This document shows positions 34,231-43,267 of a DNA stretch of 46,591 nucleotides, in pieces. Source of the stretch: Paracoccaceae bacterium. GTDB lineage: Bacteria; Pseudomonadota; Alphaproteobacteria; Rhodobacterales; Rhodobacteraceae. Both the position numbers and the translations under genes were made by a program. Below the pieces are notes generated by a model. That model was given only the letters and a program-made list of their open reading frames with translations. It was not told the DNA's origin and ran no database searches. Numbering within the stretch: the stretch's first letter is position 1; every line of letters begins with the position of its first letter. The stretch covers positions 1 to 46,591 of the forward strand of contig JACSRN010000043.1 in NCBI GenBank assembly GCA_014879735.1, given 5' to 3'.

Positions 34231-34770
34231 TCAGGCCACGGTCTTCAGGCCGCCGGTGACGGGAATGCCGTTGCGGACCGTCATGGCATTGGGGCTGAAC
34301 TCGACTGCGGCCTGTGCGATCTCTTGCAATAGTGCCGGGTCGGCGTCGCAATCGGCGTCGATCTCGTAGTCGATGCCCTGCATCTTTACCTGCGTTCCCG
34401 TGCCGATGTTCATGAAGCCGGCAAGATCGAGGCTGCCCGACATCCGCAGTTTCAGCGATCGCAGTTCGACACCCTTCACCGCGGCATTGACGACAAAGCC
34501 GACCATGATGCAGGCGCCCACGCCGGACATCAGAAATTCCTGCGGCGTCGGCGCGCTGGCGTCGCCGAGAAGCTGGTTCGGCTCGTCGACAAGCCAGGTG
34601 AAATCGCGCGCGATCCGCTCGGTGCCGATCTGCATTCCGGTCGTCTCGGCCTTCATGCGGACCCCGCCCATCCAGGTCATTGCCAGCCCATAGCTGGTGA
34701 TGCCGGCGGGCCGGTCGGCGGCGATGGCCGCGCGCGCCTGTGACAGGGCTTCCAGATTGATACCGTTCAT
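34231..34770 (-). CDS. OsmC family protein
   Basis: The 179-aa protein has the OsmC fold. PTPQEFLMSGVGACIMVGFVVNAAVKG carries the first conserved Cys, followed by the VELRSLKLRMSGSLDL strand pair and a C-terminal segment. OsmC/Ohr enzymes reduce organic hydroperoxides through two Cys. Here the position of the second Cys seems to be occupied by Ser in VEFSPNAMTV, so classic peroxidase activity is doubtful. AAGGA precedes the ATG at 34770. In this run it may protect against aldehydes or thiol-reactive intermediates, or have lost redox function. Confidence 0.85.
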   Translation of the reverse strand: MNGINLEALSQARAAIAADRPAGITSYGLAMTWMGGVRMKAETTGMQIGTERIARDFTWLVDEPNQLLGDASAPTPQEFLMSGVGACIMVGFVVNAAVKGVELRSLKLRMSGSLDLAGFMNIGTGTQVKMQGIDYEIDADCDADPALLQEIAQAAVEFSPNAMTVRNGIPVTGGLKTVA

Positions 34771-34843
34771 GTTGTCCTTCTTTCTTGTCTGGGCCGGATG
34801 AGGTCAGTTGGGGTCGGCTGGAATCGCGGCGCGATGGCCGGGC

Positions 34844-35839
34844 TCAGTCGATATTCATCACCATGCGGCCACGAATTTTTCCGGCCAGCAGGGCGCGGGC
34901 GGTCTCCTCAACCTCGTCGGGGCGGAATTCGGCGGTGATCTGCTGGAGATGGCCAAGATCGAGGCGTTCGGTCAGCAGCGTCCAGGCGGCGCGGCGATGC
35001 GCCTTGTCGGCCATGACGGAATCGACCCCGGCCAGGGTCACGTTGCGCAGGATGAAGGGCATCACCGTGGTCGGCAGGTCATAGCCCTGCGCCAGCCCGC
35101 AGGCGGCGACGGCCCCGCCGTATCTTGTCACGGAGAGCACATTGGCAAGCGTCTGGCCACCGACGGAATCGACAGCCGCCGCAAAGCGCTCCTTGCCCAG
35201 CGGCCGGCCCTTTTCGGAAAACTCGGCACGATCAAGGATCTGGCTGGCTCCAAGTGCTTTCAGATAGGCGCCTTCCGACCGCTTGCCGGTGGAGGCGTGA
35301 ACCTCGAACCCGAGTGCGGCAAGAAGGGCGACCGCGAAGGACCCGACCCCGCCCGAGGCGCCCGTGACCAGAACCGGGCCGCCTGCAGGGCTTGCGCCAA
35401 GGGCCTGCAAACGCAGGACACAGAGGGCGGCGGTGTAGCCTGCGGTGCCAATTGCCATGCATTGGGCGCCGGTAAGCCCCTCTGGCTTGTGAAGAAGCCA
35501 TTCGGAACGTATCCGGGCAATCCCGGCATATCCGCCAAGATGGGTCTCTCCGACACCCCAGCCGTTGAGAATGACCTCGTCTCCGACCGCGAATTCCGCC
35601 GAATCCGAGGCGATCACCTCGCCCGCCAGATCAATGCCGGGAACCATGGGGAAGCGGCGCACGACGGGGCTTGTGCCGGTGATCGCCAAGGCGTCCTTGT
35701 AGTTCATGGTTGTGTGGCGGACGCGGACGGTGACATCCCCGTCCATCAGTTCCGACAGCCCCATCTCGTGCCAGGATGCGCTCTGAGCCTGGCCTTCGGC
35801 GCCCTTCGCTATGACGAAGGCTTTGAACGTGTCAGTCAT
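34844..35839 (-). CDS. AcuI/YhdH-type quinone oxidoreductase (acrylyl-CoA reductase family)
   Basis: The 331-aa medium-chain dehydrogenase/reductase has the fold and length of the AcuI/YhdH subgroup, whose Rhodobacter member reduces acryloyl-CoA to propionyl-CoA with NADPH. Visible features are TTMNYKDALAITG, the PMVPGIDLAGEV substrate-domain stretch, VILNGWGVGETHLGGYAG and the nucleotide-binding VTGASGGVGSFAVALLAALG. No zinc ligands of the alcohol dehydrogenases are evident, as expected. The start at 35839 (MTDTFKAFV) is preferred by family length; an ATG at 35863 is also in frame, 2 bp after the aminotransferase stop. Its function in this operon is not proven; an enoyl-CoA or enone substrate is likely. 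Confidence 0.9.
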   Translation of the reverse strand: MTDTFKAFVIAKGAEGQAQSASWHEMGLSELMDGDVTVRVRHTTMNYKDALAITGTSPVVRRFPMVPGIDLAGEVIASDSAEFAVGDEVILNGWGVGETHLGGYAGIARIRSEWLLHKPEGLTGAQCMAIGTAGYTAALCVLRLQALGASPAGGPVLVTGASGGVGSFAVALLAALGFEVHASTGKRSEGAYLKALGASQILDRAEFSEKGRPLGKERFAAAVDSVGGQTLANVLSVTRYGGAVAACGLAQGYDLPTTVMPFILRNVTLAGVDSVMADKAHRRAAWTLLTERLDLGHLQQITAEFRPDEVEETARALLAGKIRGRMVMNID

Positions 35840-35865
35840 TGGCTTTGCACTCGCTTTCTGCATTG

Positions 35866-37224
35866 TCAGATCTCGCGGGTCACGGCCTCGATGCTCTCGC
35901 GCAGGATCGTTTCCGTCTTGGCGATGATCTCGGGCGTGAAGATGAGCGGCGGCGAGAGGATCAGGCTGTTGCCGAGTGGCCGCGCGATCAGGCCGCGCTT
36001 CTGGGCCGCCCGCGATACCTTGAGGCCGATCTCGACCTCGTCAGGGAAGGAGGCCTTGGTCGCGCGATCCTTGACGAACTCCATGCCGATCATGAAATGG
36101 CTTCCCCGCACCTCGCCGACGAGATCCAGGTCAGCAAGGCTGCGCATCGCGCTTTCGAAGGTCTTGCCGGTGGTGCGCACGGTTTCGGGGATCTGGTCAC
36201 GCTCCATCAGCGCGATGTTGGCCAGGCCTGCCGCCGCGGCCGCGGGGTGCCCGGAATAGGTCACGCCGTGCATGAACCGCCCGCCGGGGCTGGAAATCAC
36301 CTCGTGAATCTCATCCGAGATGATCGTCGCCGAAAGCGGCTGATAGCCCGAGGTCAGGCCCTTGGCGGTGGTGATGATGTCCGGCTCGATACCGAAGACA
36401 TCCTTCGAGGCGAACCAGTGCCCCAGCCGGCCGAACGAGGTGACGACCTCGTCCGAGATATACTTGATGTCATAGTCGCGGCAGATGGCCTGCGCCTTGC
36501 GGTGATAGCCATCCGGCGCGGTGATCACCCCGCCGGCGCCCATGATCGGCTCGGCGATGAAGGCGCAGATGTTCTCGGCCCCGATACGCTCGATCGACTG
36601 GCGCATGTCCTCCATCAGCGCATCGAGGAATTCCGCCTCGGTCATCCCGTCACCCTCGCGCCAGTGATGCGGGCTGCGCAGATGGTGAACAATGTTCTCG
36701 GCGGTGGACCAGCCGGTGGAATAGCTCGGCGTGGTCATGGCGATCGCCAGATAGGTCGTGCCATGATAGGCGCCGACCCTGCTCAGCACCTTGCGCTTTT
36801 CCGGACGGCCCAGACGATTGTTGTAATGGTGCAGCATGCGCACTGCGGTGTCGTTGGCGACAGACCCGGAATTCGCGAAATAGACCTTGTTCAGGCTGCC
36901 CGGCGCCAGTTCGGCCAGCCGCTTGGCCAGCATCGCCGCAGCGGGATGGGTAAAATTGTAGAAGGTCGAGTAGAAATCCAGCGTCTCAAGCTGGGCGCGG
37001 ATCGCGTCGATGATCTCGGTCCGGCCGTGGCCCACGTTGACGCACCAGAGCCCGCCGATGCCGTCGATCAGGTCGCGGCCATCGCTGTCGCGGACCATGA
37101 TCCCCTTGGCCGAGGTGATGACGGTCCGCGCGCTGGACTGTTTCAGCGCATTGAGATCGGCCCAGGACTGGATGAGGTGGTCATCCGCAGTCAGGACCTC
37201 GTCGGTGGAAAGTCGCTTGTTCAT
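35866..37224 (-). CDS. Class III (omega) aminotransferase, putrescine/beta-alanine:pyruvate type
   Basis: The 452-aa PLP enzyme transfers a terminal amino group to a 2-oxo acid. Asp258 (ISDEVVTSFGR) binds the pyridine ring and Lys288 in TTAKGLTSGYQP forms the Schiff base. The region YFANSGSVANDTAVRM is unusual in having Val where most class III enzymes have Glu (SGSEAND). The substrate-loop HWFASKDVFGIEPDI and GRFMHGVTYSGHP are as in omega-amine:pyruvate aminotransferases and SpuC-like putrescine aminotransferases. The start at 37224 has ACGAGGATC upstream, chosen over an ATG 20 codons earlier. It follows the binding-protein gene by 123 bp with a stem-loop between. With a polyamine-type importer next door, oxidation of an imported diamine is the leading role. 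Confidence 0.92.
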   Translation of the reverse strand: MNKRLSTDEVLTADDHLIQSWADLNALKQSSARTVITSAKGIMVRDSDGRDLIDGIGGLWCVNVGHGRTEIIDAIRAQLETLDFYSTFYNFTHPAAAMLAKRLAELAPGSLNKVYFANSGSVANDTAVRMLHHYNNRLGRPEKRKVLSRVGAYHGTTYLAIAMTTPSYSTGWSTAENIVHHLRSPHHWREGDGMTEAEFLDALMEDMRQSIERIGAENICAFIAEPIMGAGGVITAPDGYHRKAQAICRDYDIKYISDEVVTSFGRLGHWFASKDVFGIEPDIITTAKGLTSGYQPLSATIISDEIHEVISSPGGRFMHGVTYSGHPAAAAAGLANIALMERDQIPETVRTTGKTFESAMRSLADLDLVGEVRGSHFMIGMEFVKDRATKASFPDEVEIGLKVSRAAQKRGLIARPLGNSLILSPPLIFTPEIIAKTETILRESIEAVTREI

Positions 37225-37299
37225 GATCCTCGTGACCTCTCTGGCCTGGCCGCTCAGGGCCCGTTGGCGGCGGGGCGGCGGCATGATCGCTCCGGGGGA

Positions 37300-37316
37300 C
37301 CGCCCCAGGGGGGCGG
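37300..37316 (-). terminator. Stem-loop downstream of the second binding-protein gene
   Basis: CCGCCCC (37300-37306) pairs with GGGGCGG (37310-37316) with a 3-nt loop; imperfect flanking bases extend the pairing. It lies between the binding-protein and aminotransferase genes, about 30 bp past the binding-protein stop, mirroring the stem-loop at 18893-18918. Confidence 0.6.
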
Positions 37317-37347
37317 ACCCGGCTGTCTTGGATGGTGATTGGCGGGG

Positions 37348-38373
37348 TTACTTCTTCAGGTTGGTCCAGATCGCGTCGTAGAGAACCTGCGAGTCCTGCG
37401 GGCAGGTCTCGACAAAGACCCCGTTGCCGTCGGCCGGGGGATTGGTTTCCGGCGCCGCCATAAGATCGGCATCGACGAAGGCCTCGGCGCCCGTCACACC
37501 CGGCGCGTAGCGCGCGTAGTTCGAAAGCGCCCCGGCGTTCTCTGGCTCGAGCATGAAGTTCATGAACGCCAGCGCGGCCTTTCGGTTGGGCGCGTCCTTC
37601 AGAAGGACGAGGTTGTCCATCCAGACGATATAGCCCTGCCTGGGATAGGCGTATTCCAGATCCGGGTTCTCGGCCCGCGCCTTGGCGCCGAAGCCCGACC
37701 AGATCATGCCCGCCGCCGCATCGCCCGAGACCAGCACATCCTTGGCCACATCCGACCCGAACGAGGCCCAGTCGGGCTTGGCGCCAAGCACCAGCGCATT
37801 CAGCGCCTTGAGCTGTTCGCGGTCGGTGCTGCATTGCGGGATGCCGAGGTGCAGCGAGGCAAGCGCCAAAGTTTCACCTGAGGAATCAAGGACATTGATC
37901 TTGCCCTTCAGCGTCTCCGGTGGGTTGAAGATGATGTCGGTGGTGTCGATCGGGCCGTCATAGAGCTTTCGGTTCACCATGAACGAGGTCGTGCCCCACT
38001 GATAGGGCACCGAACTGTGCCGGCCGGGATCGAAGGGCACGTCGAGCCATTTCGGCTCGATGTTGCCGAAGTTCGGGATCTCGTCGGCGGTGAAGGTGTC
38101 GAGCATGCCTTCATGGCCAAGGATGGCGACCATGTAGTCGCTGGGGACGGCCAGGTCATAGCGTCCCAGTTTCCCGGCCTTGAGCGCGGCCAGCAATGCC
38201 TCGTTGCCATCATGGGTGTCCATGACGACCTTGATGCCCGTCTCGCTGGTGAACTTGTCCAGAAGTTCGGCCGGCATGTACTCGAACCAGTTATACAGCT
38301 TCAGTTCTTCCTGCGCCTGGGCCGAGGTGGCGATCAGCGCAGACAGGACGGTGGTTGCAAGCAGTGTTCTCAT
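37348..38373 (-). CDS. Putrescine-type ABC transporter periplasmic binding protein (PotF-like)
   Basis: The 341-aa solute receptor has a Sec signal peptide (residues about 1-20, ending SAQAQ). Mature sequence begins EELKLYNWFEYMP, close to the LYNWxxY start of PotF/SpuD/SpuE. The conserved VPSDYMVAILGHEGML, PYQWGTTSFMVN and PCQDSQVLY-like C-terminal segment (ETCPQDSQVLYDAIW) also support the PotF group, which binds putrescine or spermidine through aromatic and acidic residues. The start has GGGAGG upstream. It is the fourth gene of the importer and precedes the aminotransferase. Exact ligand unknown; acetylated polyamines are possible given the amidohydrolase nearby. Confidence 0.92.
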   Translation of the reverse strand: MRTLLATTVLSALIATSAQAQEELKLYNWFEYMPAELLDKFTSETGIKVVMDTHDGNEALLAALKAGKLGRYDLAVPSDYMVAILGHEGMLDTFTADEIPNFGNIEPKWLDVPFDPGRHSSVPYQWGTTSFMVNRKLYDGPIDTTDIIFNPPETLKGKINVLDSSGETLALASLHLGIPQCSTDREQLKALNALVLGAKPDWASFGSDVAKDVLVSGDAAAGMIWSGFGAKARAENPDLEYAYPRQGYIVWMDNLVLLKDAPNRKAALAFMNFMLEPENAGALSNYARYAPGVTGAEAFVDADLMAAPETNPPADGNGVFVETCPQDSQVLYDAIWTNLKK

Positions 38374-38400
38374 TGGTTCCTCCCAGTTGTTGGTTTTTTA

Positions 38401-39210
38401 TCAGGCCTTTGATTTGCCACTTCGGCCGGCCCACCAGGACAGCGTGACAAAGATGACCGAGACCACGAGCATCAGTGTGGAGATCGCCATGATGTTGGGC
38501 CGGATGCCCTGTTTCACCGCGCCGAAGATCGCGGTCGGAAGGGTTTCGATGCCGGCACCCTTGACGAAGTTGGTGATGAGAAAGTCATCGAGCGAAATGA
38601 TGAAGGCCAGAAGATAGCCCGACATCACCCCCGGCAGCAGCAGCGGCAGCAGGACCAGCCGGAAGGCCTGCCAGGGCGTGGCGTAAAGATCCATCGCCGC
38701 CTGCTCGTAGCTGTCCGAAAGGCCCTGCATCCGCGCCGCAATCGGCAGATAGGCGAAGGGGATGCAGAAGGTGATATGCGCCAGCAGGATCGTCGTCAGG
38801 CCGCCGCCCAGGCCGATCGAGGAGAAGAAGATCAGGCTGGCCACCGCCGTGACGATTTCGGGCACCATGAGCGGCAGGTTGATCAGCGCGAAAGACAGGG
38901 TCCGGCCCTTGAACCGGCCGGTCCGGAACATCGCCACTGCGGCTGCGATGGCGATCAGGGTGGCCCCCGCCGCCGCCAGCACCGCGATGATCAGCGAGTT
39001 GATCGCCGCCTGCCGGAACTTCGGCGATTCCGGGCCGGTGAAGACATCGACATACCAGGCAAGGGAAAACCCTTCCCACCGGGTGATCGAGGCGGATGCG
39101 TTGAAGCTGTAGACGGAAACCACCACCAGCGGAGCGTAGAGCACGACCAGGCACAGAAGCGCGATCGGGAAGAAGCCCGGGAAACGCCGCAGATCGATCT
39201 TGAGTGCCAT
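38401..39210 (-). CDS. Putrescine-type ABC transporter permease (PotI-like)
   Basis: The 269-aa inner-membrane permease has six helices. The EAA loop is [27 protein letters not shown] near residue 175-200, and the segment [15 protein letters not shown] is typical of the PotC/PotI class. It starts at ATG 39210, overlapping the PotH-like stop by one base (TGATG). Length is normal. Together with the PotH-like permease it forms the membrane channel for the putrescine-type importer. Confidence 0.9.
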   Translation of the reverse strand: MALKIDLRRFPGFFPIALLCLVVLYAPLVVVSVYSFNASASITRWEGFSLAWYVDVFTGPESPKFRQAAINSLIIAVLAAAGATLIAIAAAVAMFRTGRFKGRTLSFALINLPLMVPEIVTAVASLIFFSSIGLGGGLTTILLAHITFCIPFAYLPIAARMQGLSDSYEQAAMDLYATPWQAFRLVLLPLLLPGVMSGYLLAFIISLDDFLITNFVKGAGIETLPTAIFGAVKQGIRPNIMAISTLMLVVSVIFVTLSWWAGRSGKSKA

Positions 39211-40129
39211 CACTTGCTCTCCTTGCCCTGCGCACGGGCGTAGACCAGCAGAACGGCCATGATGATCGTCATCAGGATCGTGGCCACCGCAGAGCCGAAG
39301 GGCCAGTTTCCGGCAGCACCCTTGAACTGCTCCTCGATGAGTGAGCCGATCATGAATGTCTTCGCGCCACCGAGAAGGTCGGGGGCGAGAAAGGCCCCGA
39401 GCGAGGGAATGAAGACGAGAATGCAGCCCGCGATGATCCCCGGCCGTACGGTCGGCAGGATGACGAGCCGCAGCGTCGTCCACATGCCGGAATAGAGGTC
39501 GGCTGCCGCTTCCGAGAGCGAGAAGTCGTATCTCTCGACCGCCGCATAGATCGGCAGCACCATGAAGGGCAGATAGCTGTAGAAGAGACCGAGCTGCACC
39601 GCGAAATTGGTGTTGATGAGCCCCAGCGGCGCGTCGGTGATCCCAGTCCACATCAGCAGACTGTTCAACGGCCCTTCGTCGCGGATCAGGAACTTCATCG
39701 AGACTGTCCGGATCAGCAGGTTGACCCAGTAGGGTATGGTGATCATGAACAGCCAGGTGGCGCGTTGGCGGGGATCGCGGGTGGCAATGAACCAGGCCGT
39801 GGGAAAGCCGATCACGAGGCAGAGCAGTGTCGCCGAGGCGGCCTGCCAGACCGAACGCCAGAAGATGCCGAGATAGGTCCATTCGATCCGTGGCGGTTCG
39901 TCGCCGAAAAGCCCGCGGTCGAAGAAGAACTGATCATAGGCCGCCAGCGTCGGTGTCCATTGCACCCCGCCGCGGAATTCCTTGGTCAGGAAGGAATAGA
40001 CCACCGTCAGGATGACCGGGATCAAGAGGAAGATGCCGATGATGACCCAGCTCGGGCCGATCAGCCGAAGCACGTTGCCCCGGTAGATGCGCGAACTGGT
40101 AGAGGCGCCGCCCGGCGCTGCCGCAGCCA

Positions 40130-40130
<1 letters not shown>
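39210..40130 (-). CDS. Putrescine-type ABC transporter permease (PotH-like)
   Basis: The 306-aa permease has six helices with the first at about residues 26-47. The EAA loop [26 protein letters not shown] is near residue 210-235, and [18 protein letters not shown] is the usual flanking helix. An N-terminal soluble stretch and [15 protein letters not shown] before TM2 are normal for PotB/PotH. Its ATG at 40130 overlaps the ATPase stop by one base (TGATG), showing tight coupling. The longer open frame to 40403 is antisense of the ATPase and was rejected. Confidence 0.9.
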
Positions 40131-41203
<1,073 letters not shown>

Positions 41204-41252
41204 TTCGCTACCCCTCAGACTGGTAAAGATTGTAGGCAGCGCCAGATCAGAG

Positions 41253-41262
41253 GGTATATACC
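41253..41262. promoter_or_regulatory. Palindrome in the importer/luxR1 intergenic region
   Basis: GGTATATACC is a perfect 10-bp palindrome in the 76-bp gap between the ATPase gene and the plus-strand LuxR-type gene. It is a reasonable core operator for a regulator of both, but it is short, and binding is inference. Confidence 0.4.
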
Positions 41263-41279
41263 ACCAAGGAGGTATCGGC

Positions 41280-42083
41280 ATGACCAGCACAATCCGTGGC
41301 GCCCCCCTGCTTGGCGCCCTGATTGAGGAACTTCAGGGCGAAGGGTTTGAAACACTGCTGGACCAATGGGTTTCGGCCTGCCTTCCCATTGATAACGTGA
41401 CGATTCTGGCCTATTTTTCCAACCGCAGGCCGAAGGTTCTTTATGCGAATGCAAAGATGCCGGAGGTTCATGCCCGTCTGGAAACCGACTATGTTTCAGG
41501 CGCGTATCTGGTGGATCCGTTCTTCTCGCTTTTCGACGAATCCGCCCCGGCCGGTTGTCACCGGCTGCGCGACGTGGCGCCCGACCAGTTTCAGCGCAGC
41601 GAATATTTCCTGCGCTACTACCACCGCACCACGGTCATCGATGAGGTTGCCTTTGTGACCTACCCGTCGACGGGCACCAGCGTTCATCTTTGCGTCGGCC
41701 GGGACGCGGCCTCGGGGCGCCAGTTTTCGGCCGGTGAACTGGCGACGTTGCGCGGCATGTCGCCGGTTCTTCGCGCCCTGATGAACCGCAACTGGGCCTC
41801 GCTTCTGGGCGAGCCAAGGCAGGTCAACTGGGAAAAGGATCTGCCCGGCAAGTTGGCAAAGAGCATGGTCCTGGCCCATGGCATCCAGCTTAGCCCGCGG
41901 CAGTCTGAAGTTGCCCTTCACATCCTGCGCGGCCATTCCTCGGTCTCGATCGGCCTCAGGCTCGGGCTCAGCAGCCAGACGGTGAAAGTGTTCCGCAAAC
42001 AACTGTACAAGCGCTGCAACATCTCCAGTCAGGCAGAGCTGTTTTCGCTCATGTTGCCGCTGCTCGAACAGATCGGATATTGA
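41280..42083 (+). CDS. LuxR-type HTH transcriptional regulator (luxR1 of pair)
   Basis: The 267-aa protein ends with a LuxR/GerE-type HTH ([40 protein letters not shown] then [11 protein letters not shown]), at about residues 198-258. The N-terminal about 190 residues form an unnamed domain (from [15 protein letters not shown], with [15 protein letters not shown] and [16 protein letters not shown]) that does not obviously match the acyl-homoserine-lactone pocket. No luxI is present, so this is a ligand-responding orphan regulator. The start at 41280 has an excellent AAGGAGGT at 41266-41273. It is divergent from the amine-import run and is a likely activator or repressor of it. Confidence 0.85.
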   Translation: MTSTIRGAPLLGALIEELQGEGFETLLDQWVSACLPIDNVTILAYFSNRRPKVLYANAKMPEVHARLETDYVSGAYLVDPFFSLFDESAPAGCHRLRDVAPDQFQRSEYFLRYYHRTTVIDEVAFVTYPSTGTSVHLCVGRDAASGRQFSAGELATLRGMSPVLRALMNRNWASLLGEPRQVNWEKDLPGKLAKSMVLAHGIQLSPRQSEVALHILRGHSSVSIGLRLGLSSQTVKVFRKQLYKRCNISSQAELFSLMLPLLEQIGY

Positions 42084-42180
42084 GGGTGGAACCGCCCGAT
42101 CTGCCGCGGTGTCGCACCGGCCGGCGCCAGCCATGCACATTCCGGGCATTCACGGCAGGGACGCGCGGCCATTGCGGGGT

Positions 42181-43185
42181 TCAGGCCTGCAGCCGGGTGG
42201 TATCGCGCTCGGCGCCCAAACTGCCGACGCTGTACAGCAGCCGCGTGAGTTCGGCCTTGTTGCTGACCTGCAGCTTGTTGAAGATCGTGCGGATGTAGTG
42301 CCGGGCGGTGTTCGGCGTGATCCCCAGCCGCTGCGCGATCAGCTTGTGCGTCTCGCCCGCCGCATAAAGCTCGGCCACCTTCATTTCCCGATCCGTCAGT
42401 TCGGACAGCAGGCGACGCTCGACCGCCCGCACCAGCACCAATCCGGATACGTCCCTGAACGACAGCCTGATCTTGCGGCCGCGATAGTCCCGCTTGCTCT
42501 TCAGGTTGGGCCGCAGGTCATCGGGCAGAAGCGGGCCCTTCCAGCGCGGCCATTCCACCGTGATGAACCGGCCAAACAGCGCCTCTGGCGACAGGATCAG
42601 GCCGGATGTGTCGGTAATGGCATCCGCGGAGACCTGGTTGTTGCCCGCCGTCGCGAACTGCGCGGTTTCCAGATGCTTGCGCCAGTTCAGATGCAGGGTG
42701 TGGATCATATGTGGCATGACCGCCTGCTTGAAGCACCGCTCGGACTGGGTGAAGGGCAAGCCGTTGCGATAAAGCGAGATGAAGGCAAAGAGACCAAGGG
42801 CGGGCTCGCTGGTCTGGGTGCACAGGACATGCCGAATGCCAAAGGCCCCCAGCGTCTCTTGCACGACGGGAAAGGGTGCCAGATCATCGGCATTGAAACA
42901 GGCGGTGACGAACGGGGCCGCCGCACTTGCAGCCGCGATGGGGTCACTGCCCTTGATCCTCTCCCAGGCTTCCGGGTAGCGGTCGGGCAGGTTGAACCGG
43001 GCCTCCGTGTGGATGGTCAGCCCCGAAACCAGCCCCCACCAGGCAGAGTCGAAGGGAACAGACCGTGCCAGAAGCGTCAGCGCCGCGTTCTGAAACTGTG
43101 CAAACTCAACCTGCTGCGGCAGCTTGTGCAGATCCAGAAGCACGGCACTGAAACGGTCAAGGTCCTGAGGGTATTTACCCTGCAT
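42181..43185 (-). CDS. LuxR-type HTH transcriptional regulator (luxR2 of pair)
   Basis: The 334-aa protein ends with a LuxR/GerE HTH (LSELTDREMKVAELYAAGETHKLIAQRLGITPNTARHYIRTIFNKL then VSNKAELTRLLY). The first about 260 residues are not recognised by name; they include LLARSVPFDSAWWGLVSGL and a PALGLFAFISLYRNG segment, suggesting a sensor domain. The ATG at 43185 is preferred (no strong ribosome binding site); earlier ATGs would overlap the divergent gene. It is convergent with luxR1 and divergent from the amidohydrolase gene, across 82 bp with a 20-bp dyad. No luxI is present. Confidence 0.82.
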   Translation of the reverse strand: MQGKYPQDLDRFSAVLLDLHKLPQQVEFAQFQNAALTLLARSVPFDSAWWGLVSGLTIHTEARFNLPDRYPEAWERIKGSDPIAAASAAAPFVTACFNADDLAPFPVVQETLGAFGIRHVLCTQTSEPALGLFAFISLYRNGLPFTQSERCFKQAVMPHMIHTLHLNWRKHLETAQFATAGNNQVSADAITDTSGLILSPEALFGRFITVEWPRWKGPLLPDDLRPNLKSKRDYRGRKIRLSFRDVSGLVLVRAVERRLLSELTDREMKVAELYAAGETHKLIAQRLGITPNTARHYIRTIFNKLQVSNKAELTRLLYSVGSLGAERDTTRLQA

Positions 43186-43220
43186 TTGTAGGGGTCCACA
43201 TGGGCGTTTCACCAGATTGC

Positions 43221-43240
43221 CGGGACCATAACATGTCCCG
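43221..43240. promoter_or_regulatory. 20-bp dyad between luxR2 and the amidohydrolase gene
   Basis: CGGGAC (43221-43226) and GTCCCG (43235-43240) are 6-bp inverted arms around the 8-bp spacer CATAACAT. The overall 20-bp length is like lux-type boxes. It sits midway in the intergenic region between divergent luxR2 and the amidohydrolase gene, so it is a candidate operator for luxR2. Binding is inference. Confidence 0.5.
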
Positions 43241-43267
43241 ATCTTCAGCAATACTGGGAGCAGGGAC

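Noticed and set aside
35839-37338. Plus-strand frame of 499 codons opposite the aminotransferase
   Set aside because: Composition is Asp/Arg/His-rich and antisense to a gene with all PLP motifs.
41280-43185. Quorum-sensing system suggested by two LuxR-type genes
   Set aside because: No luxI-type synthase in the window and no clear autoinducer-binding domain; treated as orphan regulators.
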